A stretch of DNA of 16,820 nucleotides from Burkholderiaceae bacterium (GTDB taxonomy: Bacteria; Pseudomonadota; Gammaproteobacteria; Burkholderiales; Burkholderiaceae_E). The notes beneath the pieces were generated by a model. It had not been told where the DNA came from. It saw only the letters and a program-made list of their open reading frames with translations, and searched no databases. Within the stretch, counting starts at the first letter, position 1; every line of letters starts with the position of its first letter. This document shows, piece by piece, positions 1 through 6,648 of the stretch. Both the position numbers and the translations under genes were made by a program. The DNA is taken from contig JADJVQ010000097.1 of the NCBI GenBank assembly GCA_016710525.1, positions 1 to 16,820 on the forward strand. The letters are read 5' to 3'.

Positions 1-300
1 GCGCTGACCGCCTGGGGCATCCGGCGCATCAACCAGCTCGACGGACAGCCGGGCATCGCGTACTTCCATCCCTGGGAGTTCGACCCCGGGCAGCCGCGCG
101 TCGAATCCGCGAACGCCAAGGCACGGTTTCGGCACTATCTGAACCTGTCGCGCACGCAGGCCAGGCTCGAACGGCTGCTCGCCGACTTTCGCTGGGATCG
201 CGTCGATGCGACATTTTCAGCGCAACTCGGCGGCCTGCAGCCGCTGCCTGTCGGCGCGCCAGTCGCTCCGACACATCCCCATGCCAGATTCACGGCATGA
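1..300 (+). CDS. XrtA/PEP-CTERM-associated polysaccharide deacetylase (DUF3473), C-terminal part
   Basis: This is the 3' end of a gene that starts upstream of the window; 99 codons are visible before the TGA at 298-300. The residues include YFHPWEFDPGQPR followed by ARFRHYLNLSRTQARLERLL and DFRWDR. These are the hallmarks of the C-terminal DUF3473 region of exosortase-A-associated polysaccharide deacetylases. The NodB-like catalytic domain with its metal-binding histidines and aspartates would lie upstream and cannot be checked. Members of this family are expected to remove acetyl groups from N-acetylated sugars of the exopolysaccharide, probably in the periplasm or at the membrane. The stop overlaps the next start in an ATGA arrangement, so the two products are probably translationally coupled. 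The family call is firm; the substrate is unknown. Confidence 0.9.
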   Translation, partial: ALTAWGIRRINQLDGQPGIAYFHPWEFDPGQPRVESANAKARFRHYLNLSRTQARLERLLADFRWDRVDATFSAQLGGLQPLPVGAPVAPTHPHARFTA

Positions 301-1358
301 AGCCGGATCATCCACAGCACTTGTCGCAACAGGCCGTCACGGTTCGCGAAGCCACTGACAGCGACCGCCAGGCCTGGCAGGACTACGTTCGCGGCCACCC
401 GCAAGCCACTTTCTTCCATCGCTGGGAGTGGCGCGCGCTGATGGCCGAACAGTGGCGCCACCGGCCGGTTTACCTGATCGCCTGGCGCGGATCGGCCGTC
501 TGCGGCGTCCTGCCGCTGGCCCACATGAAGACAGCCCTGTTCGGCTCGCAGCTTGTCAGCCTGCCGTTCTGTGTCTATGGCGGGCCCCTGACCAGCGACC
601 CGCAGGCGCTGGCCGGACTCGACGCGCGCGCCGTGGACATCGCGACCGACTGCGGCGCCGGCCACATCGAATACCGCAACCTGGAGCCCCGCCACACCGA
701 CTGGCTGGGCACGGATCTGTACGTCACCTTCCGGCGCAGCATCAGTGCCGACGAAGACGCCAACATGAAGGCGATCCCGCGCAAGCAGCGCGCGATGGTC
801 CGCAAGGGCATCGGCAACGGGCTCAGCGCCGCCATCGAAGACGCCGACGCGTTCTTTCCGATCTATGCCGACAACGTGCACCGCCACGGCACGCCCGGCA
901 TGCCACGCCGCTGGTTTCGCGCCCTGCAGTCGGCATTCGGCGACGACTGCGACGTACTCGTCGTGCGCGATGCCGCCGGCCAGCCGGTGTCGGCGGTCAT
1001 GAGCTTCTGGGAAGCCGGCGTCGCGCTGCCCTACTATGCCGGCGACTACGAGCGCGCCCGTGGCCTGGCCGCCAATGACTTCAAGTACTGGCGCCTGATG
1101 TGCCGAACCGCCGAGCGCGGCTGCCAGATCTTTGATTTCGGCCGCAGTAAGTTGGGCACCGGCCCGTACGACTTCAAACGCAACTGGGGCTTCGAGCCCA
1201 CGCCGCTGGCCTACGAGTACCGGCTGATTTCCAGCCCCGCCGTCCCCCAAAACAATCCCAACAATCCGAAGTACCGCCTGATGATCGAAACCTGGCGCAA
1301 GCTGCCGAGACCTGTCGTGAACTGGCTCGGTCCGCACGTCGTCCGCGGTCTGGGCTGA
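297..1358 (+). CDS. FemAB family XrtA/PEP-CTERM system-associated protein (GNAT fold)
   Basis: A 353-residue protein starting at the ATG that overlaps the deacetylase stop. Near the N-terminus it has ATFFHRWEWRALM (about residues 38-50), with the family's typical FFHR motif. Near residue 280 it has FDFGRSKLGTGPYDFKRNWGFEP, which is diagnostic of the exosortase-associated FemAB-like family and carries the GNAT/FemAB C-terminal signature. Classical FemA/FemB proteins transfer amino acids from aminoacyl-tRNA to peptidoglycan peptides. The XrtA-linked subfamily has no proven substrate, and transfer of an aminoacyl or acyl group to the exopolysaccharide is only an inference. There is no signal peptide, so it is likely cytoplasmic. 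Length is normal for the family. It is followed after 14 bases by exosortase A. Confidence 0.92.
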   Translation: MKPDHPQHLSQQAVTVREATDSDRQAWQDYVRGHPQATFFHRWEWRALMAEQWRHRPVYLIAWRGSAVCGVLPLAHMKTALFGSQLVSLPFCVYGGPLTSDPQALAGLDARAVDIATDCGAGHIEYRNLEPRHTDWLGTDLYVTFRRSISADEDANMKAIPRKQRAMVRKGIGNGLSAAIEDADAFFPIYADNVHRHGTPGMPRRWFRALQSAFGDDCDVLVVRDAAGQPVSAVMSFWEAGVALPYYAGDYERARGLAANDFKYWRLMCRTAERGCQIFDFGRSKLGTGPYDFKRNWGFEPTPLAYEYRLISSPAVPQNNPNNPKYRLMIETWRKLPRPVVNWLGPHVVRGLG

Positions 1359-1372
1359 TCCGGTCGCCGCCC

Positions 1373-2533
1373 ATGTCGTCGATCCCTCATTCCCCCTCCT
1401 GGCGGCCAACGCCCGCCGTGATCACGGCGGGCGCCGCATTCGTGTTGTCGCTGCTCGCGACGACCCTGCTTTTCCTGCCGTCGTGGCGTTCGATGGCGCT
1501 GATCTGGTGGACCAACGAGACCTATACGCACGGCATGCTGGTGCCCCTGGCCACCCTCTGGCTGGCGTGGCGCGAACGGGAGGCGCTCGAAGGCCGCGCC
1601 CTGGCTAATCTGCGGCCCCTTGGCGCACTGGCTTGTGCGGGCGGCTGGGTGGTCGCCCGGCTGGGCGGCGTCAATACCGTCGAGCACTTCGCGGTGGTCG
1701 CCTCGATACCCTGCTTCTTCGTCCTGTGTTTCGGAACCCGGATCGCCTGGCAGATCGCATTCCCGCTCGCGTTTCTGGTCTTCGCCGTCCCGTTCGGCGA
1801 ATTCCTGATGCCCTGGCTGATGGATCGCACGGCCGATTTCACCGTGATGGCCATCCAGGTCTCGGGCGTGCCGGTCTATCGCGAGGGACGGCTGTTCGTG
1901 CTGCCCTCCGGACGCTGGTCGGTGGTCGAAGCCTGCAGCGGACTGCGTTATCTGCTGGCGGCCATCCCGCTGGGCCTCTTGTACGGCTACCTGAATTTCA
2001 GGTCGTTCCGATCGCGCCTCATCTACCTGGCCCTGGTGATCGCGATCGCCCTGACCGCCAACTGGGTGCGTGCCTACCTGATCGTGATGATCGGACACCT
2101 GAGCAGCATGCGGCTGGCCACCGGCGTGGACCACCTGATCTACGGCTGGCTGTTTTTCGGGGTGGTGATGGGCGCCGCGTTCTGGCTGGGTCCCGGTGCC
2201 GAGCCGGGCGGAGCCCACGAGCGCCCTGAGCCGACGAGGCTCGCGCCGGCGAATCGACACCAATGCCAGCCTCCCCGCCATAATCCTGTTCTACGCGCTG
2301 GCCGCCGTGCTGGTTCATGGCGCTCGCCCCCTGGGCGCCACGGCCCTCGAGAGACGGGCGCACGCGTCTGGAACTGGCCAAGATCCGGTGCCGAGCTCGC
2401 GCCCCAAACGAAGGCCGACCGACTATCGCACCGCCTACGCCGGTTCGCAGGGAACGGTGATCGGCCGCTCGCGCAGCGAGCCGACGGTCTCGGTTGCCGT
2501 CTACCGGTATTTCCGGCAGCGCAAGACCGGTGA
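1373..2533 (+). CDS. xrtA: Exosortase A (transpeptidase for PEP-CTERM proteins); 3' part read out of frame
   Basis: Residues 1 to about 275 form a polytopic membrane protein with the exosortase core: EACSGLRYL with Cys188, TANWVRAYL with Arg233, and GVDHLIYGW with His254. These match the Cys-Arg-His active-site pattern of exosortases/archaeosortases. The enzyme cuts the C-terminal PEP-CTERM tail of exported proteins at the inner membrane. From about residue 275 onward the frame turns into a Pro/Arg-rich sequence with no family resemblance. The expected EpsI domain continues in the frame one base ahead (2196-2906). In many relatives exosortase A and EpsI form one protein of about 500 residues, and 1373-2906 would give 511 codons including the stop. 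The true product is therefore probably a fusion interrupted by an indel. The catalytic half is intact. Confidence 0.88.
   Translation: MSSIPHSPSWRPTPAVITAGAAFVLSLLATTLLFLPSWRSMALIWWTNETYTHGMLVPLATLWLAWREREALEGRALANLRPLGALACAGGWVVARLGGVNTVEHFAVVASIPCFFVLCFGTRIAWQIAFPLAFLVFAVPFGEFLMPWLMDRTADFTVMAIQVSGVPVYREGRLFVLPSGRWSVVEACSGLRYLLAAIPLGLLYGYLNFRSFRSRLIYLALVIAIALTANWVRAYLIVMIGHLSSMRLATGVDHLIYGWLFFGVVMGAAFWLGPGAEPGGAHERPEPTRLAPANRHQCQPPRHNPVLRAGRRAGSWRSPPGRHGPRETGARVWNWPRSGAELAPQTKADRLSHRLRRFAGNGDRPLAQRADGLGCRLPVFPAAQDR
2169..2428 (+). other. Reading-frame break inside the xrtA-epsI fusion
   Basis: Upstream of about 2190 the coding signal is in the xrtA frame (phase of position 1373). From about 2245 it is in the phase of position 2196, where codons end mostly in G or C and encode a membrane helix. 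The xrtA phase there gives codons such as AAT, CGA, CAA, CCT and CTA. The downstream phase has a stop at 2166-2168, so at least one indel must lie between 2169 and roughly 2250. A second and third phase change may exist between 2345 and 2425. There a third phase encodes TRLELAKI, and the xrtA phase encodes GAELAPQTKAD just before TDYR. Restoring two bases (CG) near 2421-2425 would join the last of these to the EpsI frame as ADRDYR. Either sequencing/assembly error or real mutation would explain this. Confidence 0.65.
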
Positions 2534-2906
2534 AATGATCACCCACGGCAATGCGGTCATTCCGGTCGGGGTCGAACAGCCGGTCTGGCGGATTCAGCGC
2601 CAGGACCTGCATTCGGTCAGCCGCTGCCCCGGATCGGCAAACGGCGGCCTTGTGAACGAATACGAGGTTTCTGGAGAGGGCCGCACGTGGCTCGTCTGGG
2701 AGTGGTACTGGATCGACGGCAAGGCCTTCGCCCAGGCCCACAAGGTCAAGAGCACCACCGCCATGGCGCAGATCGCCGGCCGCGGCGACGAATCGGCCGC
2801 CCTGCTCGTCTGGACGCCCATTTCCGAGGGCCTGGCCGCAGCCCGCACCCGCCTGAACACCGAACTCGACCGGCTGCATGGTCCTGCCGGCCAAGCGGGC
2901 TTCTGA
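2196..2906 (+). CDS. epsI: EpsI domain (exosortase-associated), frame-shifted from xrtA
   Basis: This frame is open from 2169; the only candidate start is a weak GTG at 2196 with no ribosome-binding site. After a basic stretch it has a hydrophobic helix (about 2271-2330, beginning LPAIILFYALAAVL). It then has EpsI hallmarks: TDYRTAYAG, VYRYFRQRKTGEMITHGN, RTWLVWEWYWIDG, and a GRGDESAALLVWTP segment near the end. EpsI domains accompany exosortases and are often fused to the C-terminus of exosortase A; their biochemical role is not established. The family's usual Trp-rich stretch between the helix and the TDYR motif is missing in this frame, and fragments resembling it appear in other frames at 2350-2425. 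It could be a separate overlapping gene, but a 338-base overlap with no ribosome-binding site makes a broken fusion likelier. Confidence 0.72.
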   Translation: MPSRAEPTSALSRRGSRRRIDTNASLPAIILFYALAAVLVHGARPLGATALERRAHASGTGQDPVPSSRPKRRPTDYRTAYAGSQGTVIGRSRSEPTVSVAVYRYFRQRKTGEMITHGNAVIPVGVEQPVWRIQRQDLHSVSRCPGSANGGLVNEYEVSGEGRTWLVWEWYWIDGKAFAQAHKVKSTTAMAQIAGRGDESAALLVWTPISEGLAAARTRLNTELDRLHGPAGQAGF

Positions 2907-2933
2907 GCCTTGCCGCGGCCCCTGGCACAGGCG

Positions 2934-4091
2934 ATGCCCAAAACCCGGCGGCTGATTGCGCACGCTGTCTACCGGTTCGATGTCGGCGGGATGGAAAACG
3001 GCGTGGTCAATCTGATCAACCGTCTTCCCGAAGCGCTGGCCGACCATGCGGTGATCGCGTTCACCCAGGTGAACCCCGAGTTCGCACGGCGGATCCGCCG
3101 GCAGGATGTGGCATTCATCGAGCTGCACAAGCCGCCCGGCCAGAGCGCACGGATCTTTCCGCGCCTGTGGTCGCAGCTGCGCGCCCTTCGCCCGGACATC
3201 TTCCACACCCGCAACGTCGGCACACTGGAGGGTCAGCTGGTGGCCGCATTCGCCGGTGTGCCGCATCGGGTCCACGGCGAGCATGGCTGGGACGTCAACG
3301 ACTTGAGCGGCAGCAACCGCCGTCTGCTGATGCTGCGCCGGCTGATGCGACCCTTCGTGCATCACCAGATCGCACTGTCCGAGCCTACTCACTGCTACCT
3401 GCGCGAGCGCGTCGGCGTGCCCGACGCGCGGATCACCAACATCTGCAACGGCGTGGACATCGCCAGCTTCTGCCCCGCGCCCGATCGCGACGGGCTGCGC
3501 ACTCAGATGATCGGCCGGGACTGGCCAGCGGACGCCTTCGTTGTCGGTGCGGTGGGCCGATTCGCCGCGGTCAAGAACCTGCCGATGCTGATCGATGCCT
3601 TCGCGATGGTGCGTGCCCGAAATCCGGCCTTTGCCGTGTGCGCGCGGCTCGCGCTGATCGGCGACGGCCCCCAGAAATCGGCAGTCGACGAGGCGCTCGC
3701 CCGCCACGCCCTGACGCCGGTGACCTGGCAGCCCGGCGAGCGCTCGGATGTGGCCAATTGCCTGAAGATTCTGGATATCCTGTGCCTGCCTTCGCTGGCC
3801 GAAGGCATCTCGAACGCGGTGCTCGAGGCCATGGCCAGCGGCCTGCCGGTGGTTGCCACCCGGGTCGGCGGAAATGCCGAACTCGTCGATGATGGCGGCA
3901 GCGGATTTCTCGTTCCCTCGGGCGAAGCGGCTGCGATGGCCGACCGGATCGAGCAGTATTTCGGCAACAAATCACTGTTGAAGGGGCATTCATCGGCCGC
4001 TCGTCAGCGCGCAGTGATGCAGTTCAGCCTCCCCTCCATGGTCGAGCGATACCATCAGGTCTACGCTCGACTCCTTAGCCAAGGTCACTGA
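2934..4091 (+). CDS. GT4 glycosyltransferase, TIGR03088 type, PEP-CTERM/XrtA system associated
   Basis: A 385-residue protein. The ATG at 2934 is preferred over an upstream TTG at 2910, because family members begin only a few residues before the IAHAVYRFDVGGMENGVVN motif (residues 8-26 here). That motif is the sugar-donor/acceptor loop characteristic of the exosortase-linked sugar transferase family. The C-terminal GT-B half shows GAVGRFAAVKN (205-215), LIGDGPQ (241-247) and EGISNAVLEAMASGLPVVAT (290-309), the E-x7-E type nucleotide-sugar site of GT4 enzymes. It is expected to add a sugar to the growing lipid-linked exopolysaccharide unit on the cytoplasmic face. It lies 27 bases after the EpsI stop and 6 bases before the amidotransferase. 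The exact sugar is not predictable. Confidence 0.92.
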   Translation: MPKTRRLIAHAVYRFDVGGMENGVVNLINRLPEALADHAVIAFTQVNPEFARRIRRQDVAFIELHKPPGQSARIFPRLWSQLRALRPDIFHTRNVGTLEGQLVAAFAGVPHRVHGEHGWDVNDLSGSNRRLLMLRRLMRPFVHHQIALSEPTHCYLRERVGVPDARITNICNGVDIASFCPAPDRDGLRTQMIGRDWPADAFVVGAVGRFAAVKNLPMLIDAFAMVRARNPAFAVCARLALIGDGPQKSAVDEALARHALTPVTWQPGERSDVANCLKILDILCLPSLAEGISNAVLEAMASGLPVVATRVGGNAELVDDGGSGFLVPSGEAAAMADRIEQYFGNKSLLKGHSSAARQRAVMQFSLPSMVERYHQVYARLLSQGH

Positions 4092-4097
4092 TCGCCC

Positions 4098-5993
4098 ATG
4101 TGCGGAATCGCCGGACTATTTTCGCCCTCAGCAGATGCGCCGCGCCTGTTCGAACGCAGCCTGCTCAAGCGCATGACCGACGCGATCGCGCATCGCGGGC
4201 CGGACGATGAGGGCTTTCTGATCGAGCCCCACGTCGCGCTGGGCCATCGCCGCCTGTCCATCATCGACATCGCGAGCGGCCACCAGCCGATGTTCAACGA
4301 GGATGGATCGGTCGCCGTCGTCTTCAACGGCGAAATCTACAACTACCGCGACCTGGCCACCGAGCTCGAAGCCGCCGGCCACCATTTCCATACCCGCAGC
4401 GACACCGAGGTCATCGTCCACGCCTGGGAACAGTGGGGCGCCGACTGCGTCAACCGGTTCACCGGGATGTTCGCGTTCGCGCTGTGGGACCGCAACCGCC
4501 GCACCCTGTTCCTGGCGCGCGACCGCATGGGGGTCAAGCCCCTGTTCTACTGCCGGCTGCCCGACGGCGCATTCGCCTTCGGATCCGAACTCAAGTGCCT
4601 GCGGCTGCTGCCCGGTTTCGACGCCCGGCTGTCGGAGCGGGCGGTCGAAGAATACTGCGCGTTCGGCTACATCCCCGACCCGCGCACCATCTACGAGGGC
4701 GCGCACAAGCTCGCACCGGGACACCTGCTGACCTGGGAACTGGGCAGCGCCGCACCCCGGATCTCGCGCTACTGGGATGTCCGCTTCGAACCCGACCACC
4801 GGATCACGATGGAAGGCGCCCAGAGCGAGCTGCGCGAGCGGCTGGCCGAAGCGGTCAAGATCCGGCTGGTTTCCGAGGTGCCGCTGGGCGCTTTCCTGTC
4901 GGGCGGCGTCGATTCCAGTGCGGTGGTCGCCGCGATGGCGGCGGCCTCCAGCTCGCCGGTCAAGACCTGTTCGATCGCCTTCGACGTGCCCGAGTTCGAC
5001 GAATCGGCCTATGCCGAGATGGTCGCCAAGCGCTACCACACCGATCACTACGTCGAAACCGTCCGGAGCAACGACCTCGAGATCGTCGACCGGCTGATCG
5101 GGCTGTACGACGAACCCTATGCCGACAGCTCCGCCATCCCGACCTACCGGGTCTGCGAGCTCGCCCGCAAGCGGGTGACCGTGGCGCTGTCGGGCGACGG
5201 GGGCGACGAGACCTTTGGCGGATACCGCCGCTACAAGATGCATCTGCTCGAGGAGCGCATGCGCTCGGCGCTGCCGCTGTCGCTGCGCAGGATGGTTTTC
5301 GGGCCGCTGGGCTCGGTGTTCCCCAAGCTCGACTGGCTGCCGCGGCCCTTCCGGGCCAAGACCACGCTCGAATCGCTGGGTCGCGACCCGGTGGAGTCCT
5401 ACTTCCACACCGTGTCGATCATGCGGGGCAAACAGCGCACCGGCCTGTACAGCGACGGGTTCCGGCGGCGGCTGGACGGGTACTCGGCGCTCGATGTCTT
5501 TCGCGCCCATGCCCGCGAAGCGCCGGCCGACCAGGACCTGGCCCTGATCCAGTACCTCGACTACAAGACCTACCTGCCCGGCGACATCAATACCAAGGTC
5601 GACCGTGCCAGCATGGCGCACTCACTTGAGGTTCGCGAACCGCTGATGGACCATACGCTGATCGAATGGGCGGCGCGACTGCCCCAGTCGCTCAAGATCG
5701 GCGGCAACGAGACCAAGCTGGTGCTGAAGAAGTCCATGGAAAGCGCACTCCCTCACGAGGTGCTCTACCGCTCCAAGATGGGATTTGCCGTCCCGCTGGC
5801 CGAGTGGTTTCGCGGTCCGCTGGCAGGCAAGATCTCGAGTGCCTTTGCGTCCGGACGACTGGCCGATTCCGGGTTCTTCGATGGCGCGAAACTCCAGGCG
5901 CTGGCCCGAGATCACGTCAACGGAAGCCGCGATTCGAGCGCTGCACTCTGGGCCCTGATGAACCTCGATGGTTTCCTCGCCAAGGAGTCATGA
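4098..5993 (+). CDS. XrtA/PEP-CTERM system amidotransferase 1 (asparagine synthase-like)
   Basis: A 631-residue protein starting MCGIAGLF, which leaves Cys2 as the N-terminal nucleophile of a class II glutamine amidotransferase after Met removal. The glutaminase domain has RRLSIID (51-57), NGEIYN (77-82) and SDTEV (101-105). The synthetase domain has the PP-loop LSGGVDSSAVV (267-277), SGDGGDETFGGYRRY (365-379) and, near residue 500, VDRASMAHSLEVREPLMDH. The overall pattern matches the exosortase-A-associated amidotransferase 1 family (TIGR03108) rather than housekeeping AsnB. It should use glutamine and ATP to form an amide. The acceptor is unknown; a carboxyl group on an exopolysaccharide sugar is one possibility. 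It lies 6 bases after the glycosyltransferase and is followed 1 base later by the TPR gene. Confidence 0.92.
   Translation: MCGIAGLFSPSADAPRLFERSLLKRMTDAIAHRGPDDEGFLIEPHVALGHRRLSIIDIASGHQPMFNEDGSVAVVFNGEIYNYRDLATELEAAGHHFHTRSDTEVIVHAWEQWGADCVNRFTGMFAFALWDRNRRTLFLARDRMGVKPLFYCRLPDGAFAFGSELKCLRLLPGFDARLSERAVEEYCAFGYIPDPRTIYEGAHKLAPGHLLTWELGSAAPRISRYWDVRFEPDHRITMEGAQSELRERLAEAVKIRLVSEVPLGAFLSGGVDSSAVVAAMAAASSSPVKTCSIAFDVPEFDESAYAEMVAKRYHTDHYVETVRSNDLEIVDRLIGLYDEPYADSSAIPTYRVCELARKRVTVALSGDGGDETFGGYRRYKMHLLEERMRSALPLSLRRMVFGPLGSVFPKLDWLPRPFRAKTTLESLGRDPVESYFHTVSIMRGKQRTGLYSDGFRRRLDGYSALDVFRAHAREAPADQDLALIQYLDYKTYLPGDINTKVDRASMAHSLEVREPLMDHTLIEWAARLPQSLKIGGNETKLVLKKSMESALPHEVLYRSKMGFAVPLAEWFRGPLAGKISSAFASGRLADSGFFDGAKLQALARDHVNGSRDSSAALWALMNLDGFLAKES
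5982..5987 (+). promoter_or_regulatory. Ribosome-binding site for the TPR-like gene
   Basis: AAGGAG lies 7 bases upstream of the ATG at 5995, inside the last codons of the amidotransferase. It is one of the clearest Shine-Dalgarno matches in the locus. It decides the start at 5995 over an in-frame ATG at 5968, which lies upstream of it and would place non-hydrophobic residues before the signal peptide. Confidence 0.7.
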
Positions 5994-5994
5994 C

Positions 5995-6639
5995 ATGACC
6001 AAGATATTGCGCGCGCTCACGATCGATCTGCTGCTTGCCGCGGTGCTGGCCATCGTGGCCGCCCCGGCGCGGGCCGAATCTCCAGGAGCCACCCAGCAGG
6101 AATGGGCGCTGCTGCCTCAATGGTGCGCCTGGACCCAGCAGGCTCCGCAATTCGGCGCGTCTTCGCTCTCACGATCAGCGCCCTCCGGAGGGCCGGACAT
6201 GTACCAGGAGTATGTTCGCCGCTATGGCGACGGCTGGACTGCCATGCACCACTACTGCTGGGCGCTTGTGGACATCATGCGGATGGGCAAGCTGGCCGGT
6301 CGCAATCGGGCGGTTCATGACCACGCCGCCGAGCGAGCGCTGGGCAACATCGACTACGTTTTGCAGAACTCGACGACCAGTTTTTCCTTTCGCCCAGAAA
6401 TCCTCGCATCGCGCGCCCGCCTGCTGATCCGGATGAACGACTACGGACAGGCGGCCCAGACGGCGCAGATGCTGATCTCCGAGGGCCCAACCCTGCCCGA
6501 CGGGTACGTGCTGCTGGCCGACATCCTCGTAAAGGCCGGCCGCACCAACGACGCCAAGGCGGTGCTTGCCAAAGGCGATGAGCTCGTCACCGACAAAGAA
6601 CGCTACGCCAAGATGCGCGGCACCATCAAAATCAAATAG
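5995..6639 (+). CDS. Exported TPR-like protein of XrtA exopolysaccharide loci
   Basis: A 214-residue protein with an N-terminal signal peptide: charged MTK, a hydrophobic run of about 15 residues, and an APARA-ES site that predicts cleavage after residue 27. The mature part begins with LLPQWCAWTQ (Cys44) and then has WTAMHHYCWAL (Cys88). A helical C-terminal half follows with TPR-like spacing (about 135-200: SRARLLIRMNDYGQAAQTAQ, then GYVLLADILVKAGRTNDAKAV). I recognise this layout (LPxxC, then MHHYC, then TPR) from small proteins that often sit in PEP-CTERM exopolysaccharide clusters; none has an assigned function that I know of. It is probably periplasmic, and the two cysteines could form a disulfide. 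It lies between the amidotransferase and the ligase/polymerase, which suggests an accessory role in periplasmic assembly. Confidence 0.75.
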   Translation: MTKILRALTIDLLLAAVLAIVAAPARAESPGATQQEWALLPQWCAWTQQAPQFGASSLSRSAPSGGPDMYQEYVRRYGDGWTAMHHYCWALVDIMRMGKLAGRNRAVHDHAAERALGNIDYVLQNSTTSFSFRPEILASRARLLIRMNDYGQAAQTAQMLISEGPTLPDGYVLLADILVKAGRTNDAKAVLAKGDELVTDKERYAKMRGTIKIK

Positions 6640-6648
6640 GCGCGCGCC

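Noticed and set aside
135..1409. Long minus-strand open frame opposite the FemAB-like gene
   Set aside because: It has no recognisable motif and lies wholly antisense to a clear family member. Such mirror frames are expected in GC-rich coding DNA.
1633..2229. Plus-strand frame inside xrtA in a third phase
   Set aside because: It overlaps the exosortase catalytic core, whose motifs are in the annotated phase; this frame is Arg/Gly-rich with no family match.
2019..3707. Minus-strand open frame of 562 codons across xrtA, epsI and the GT4 gene
   Set aside because: It is Arg/Gly/Ala-rich low-complexity translation spanning three sense genes, with no domain signal; explained by GC-skewed third positions.
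4128..5621. Minus-strand open frame of 497 codons opposite amidotransferase 1
   Set aside because: Same antisense artefact; no motifs and no ribosome-binding site noticed.
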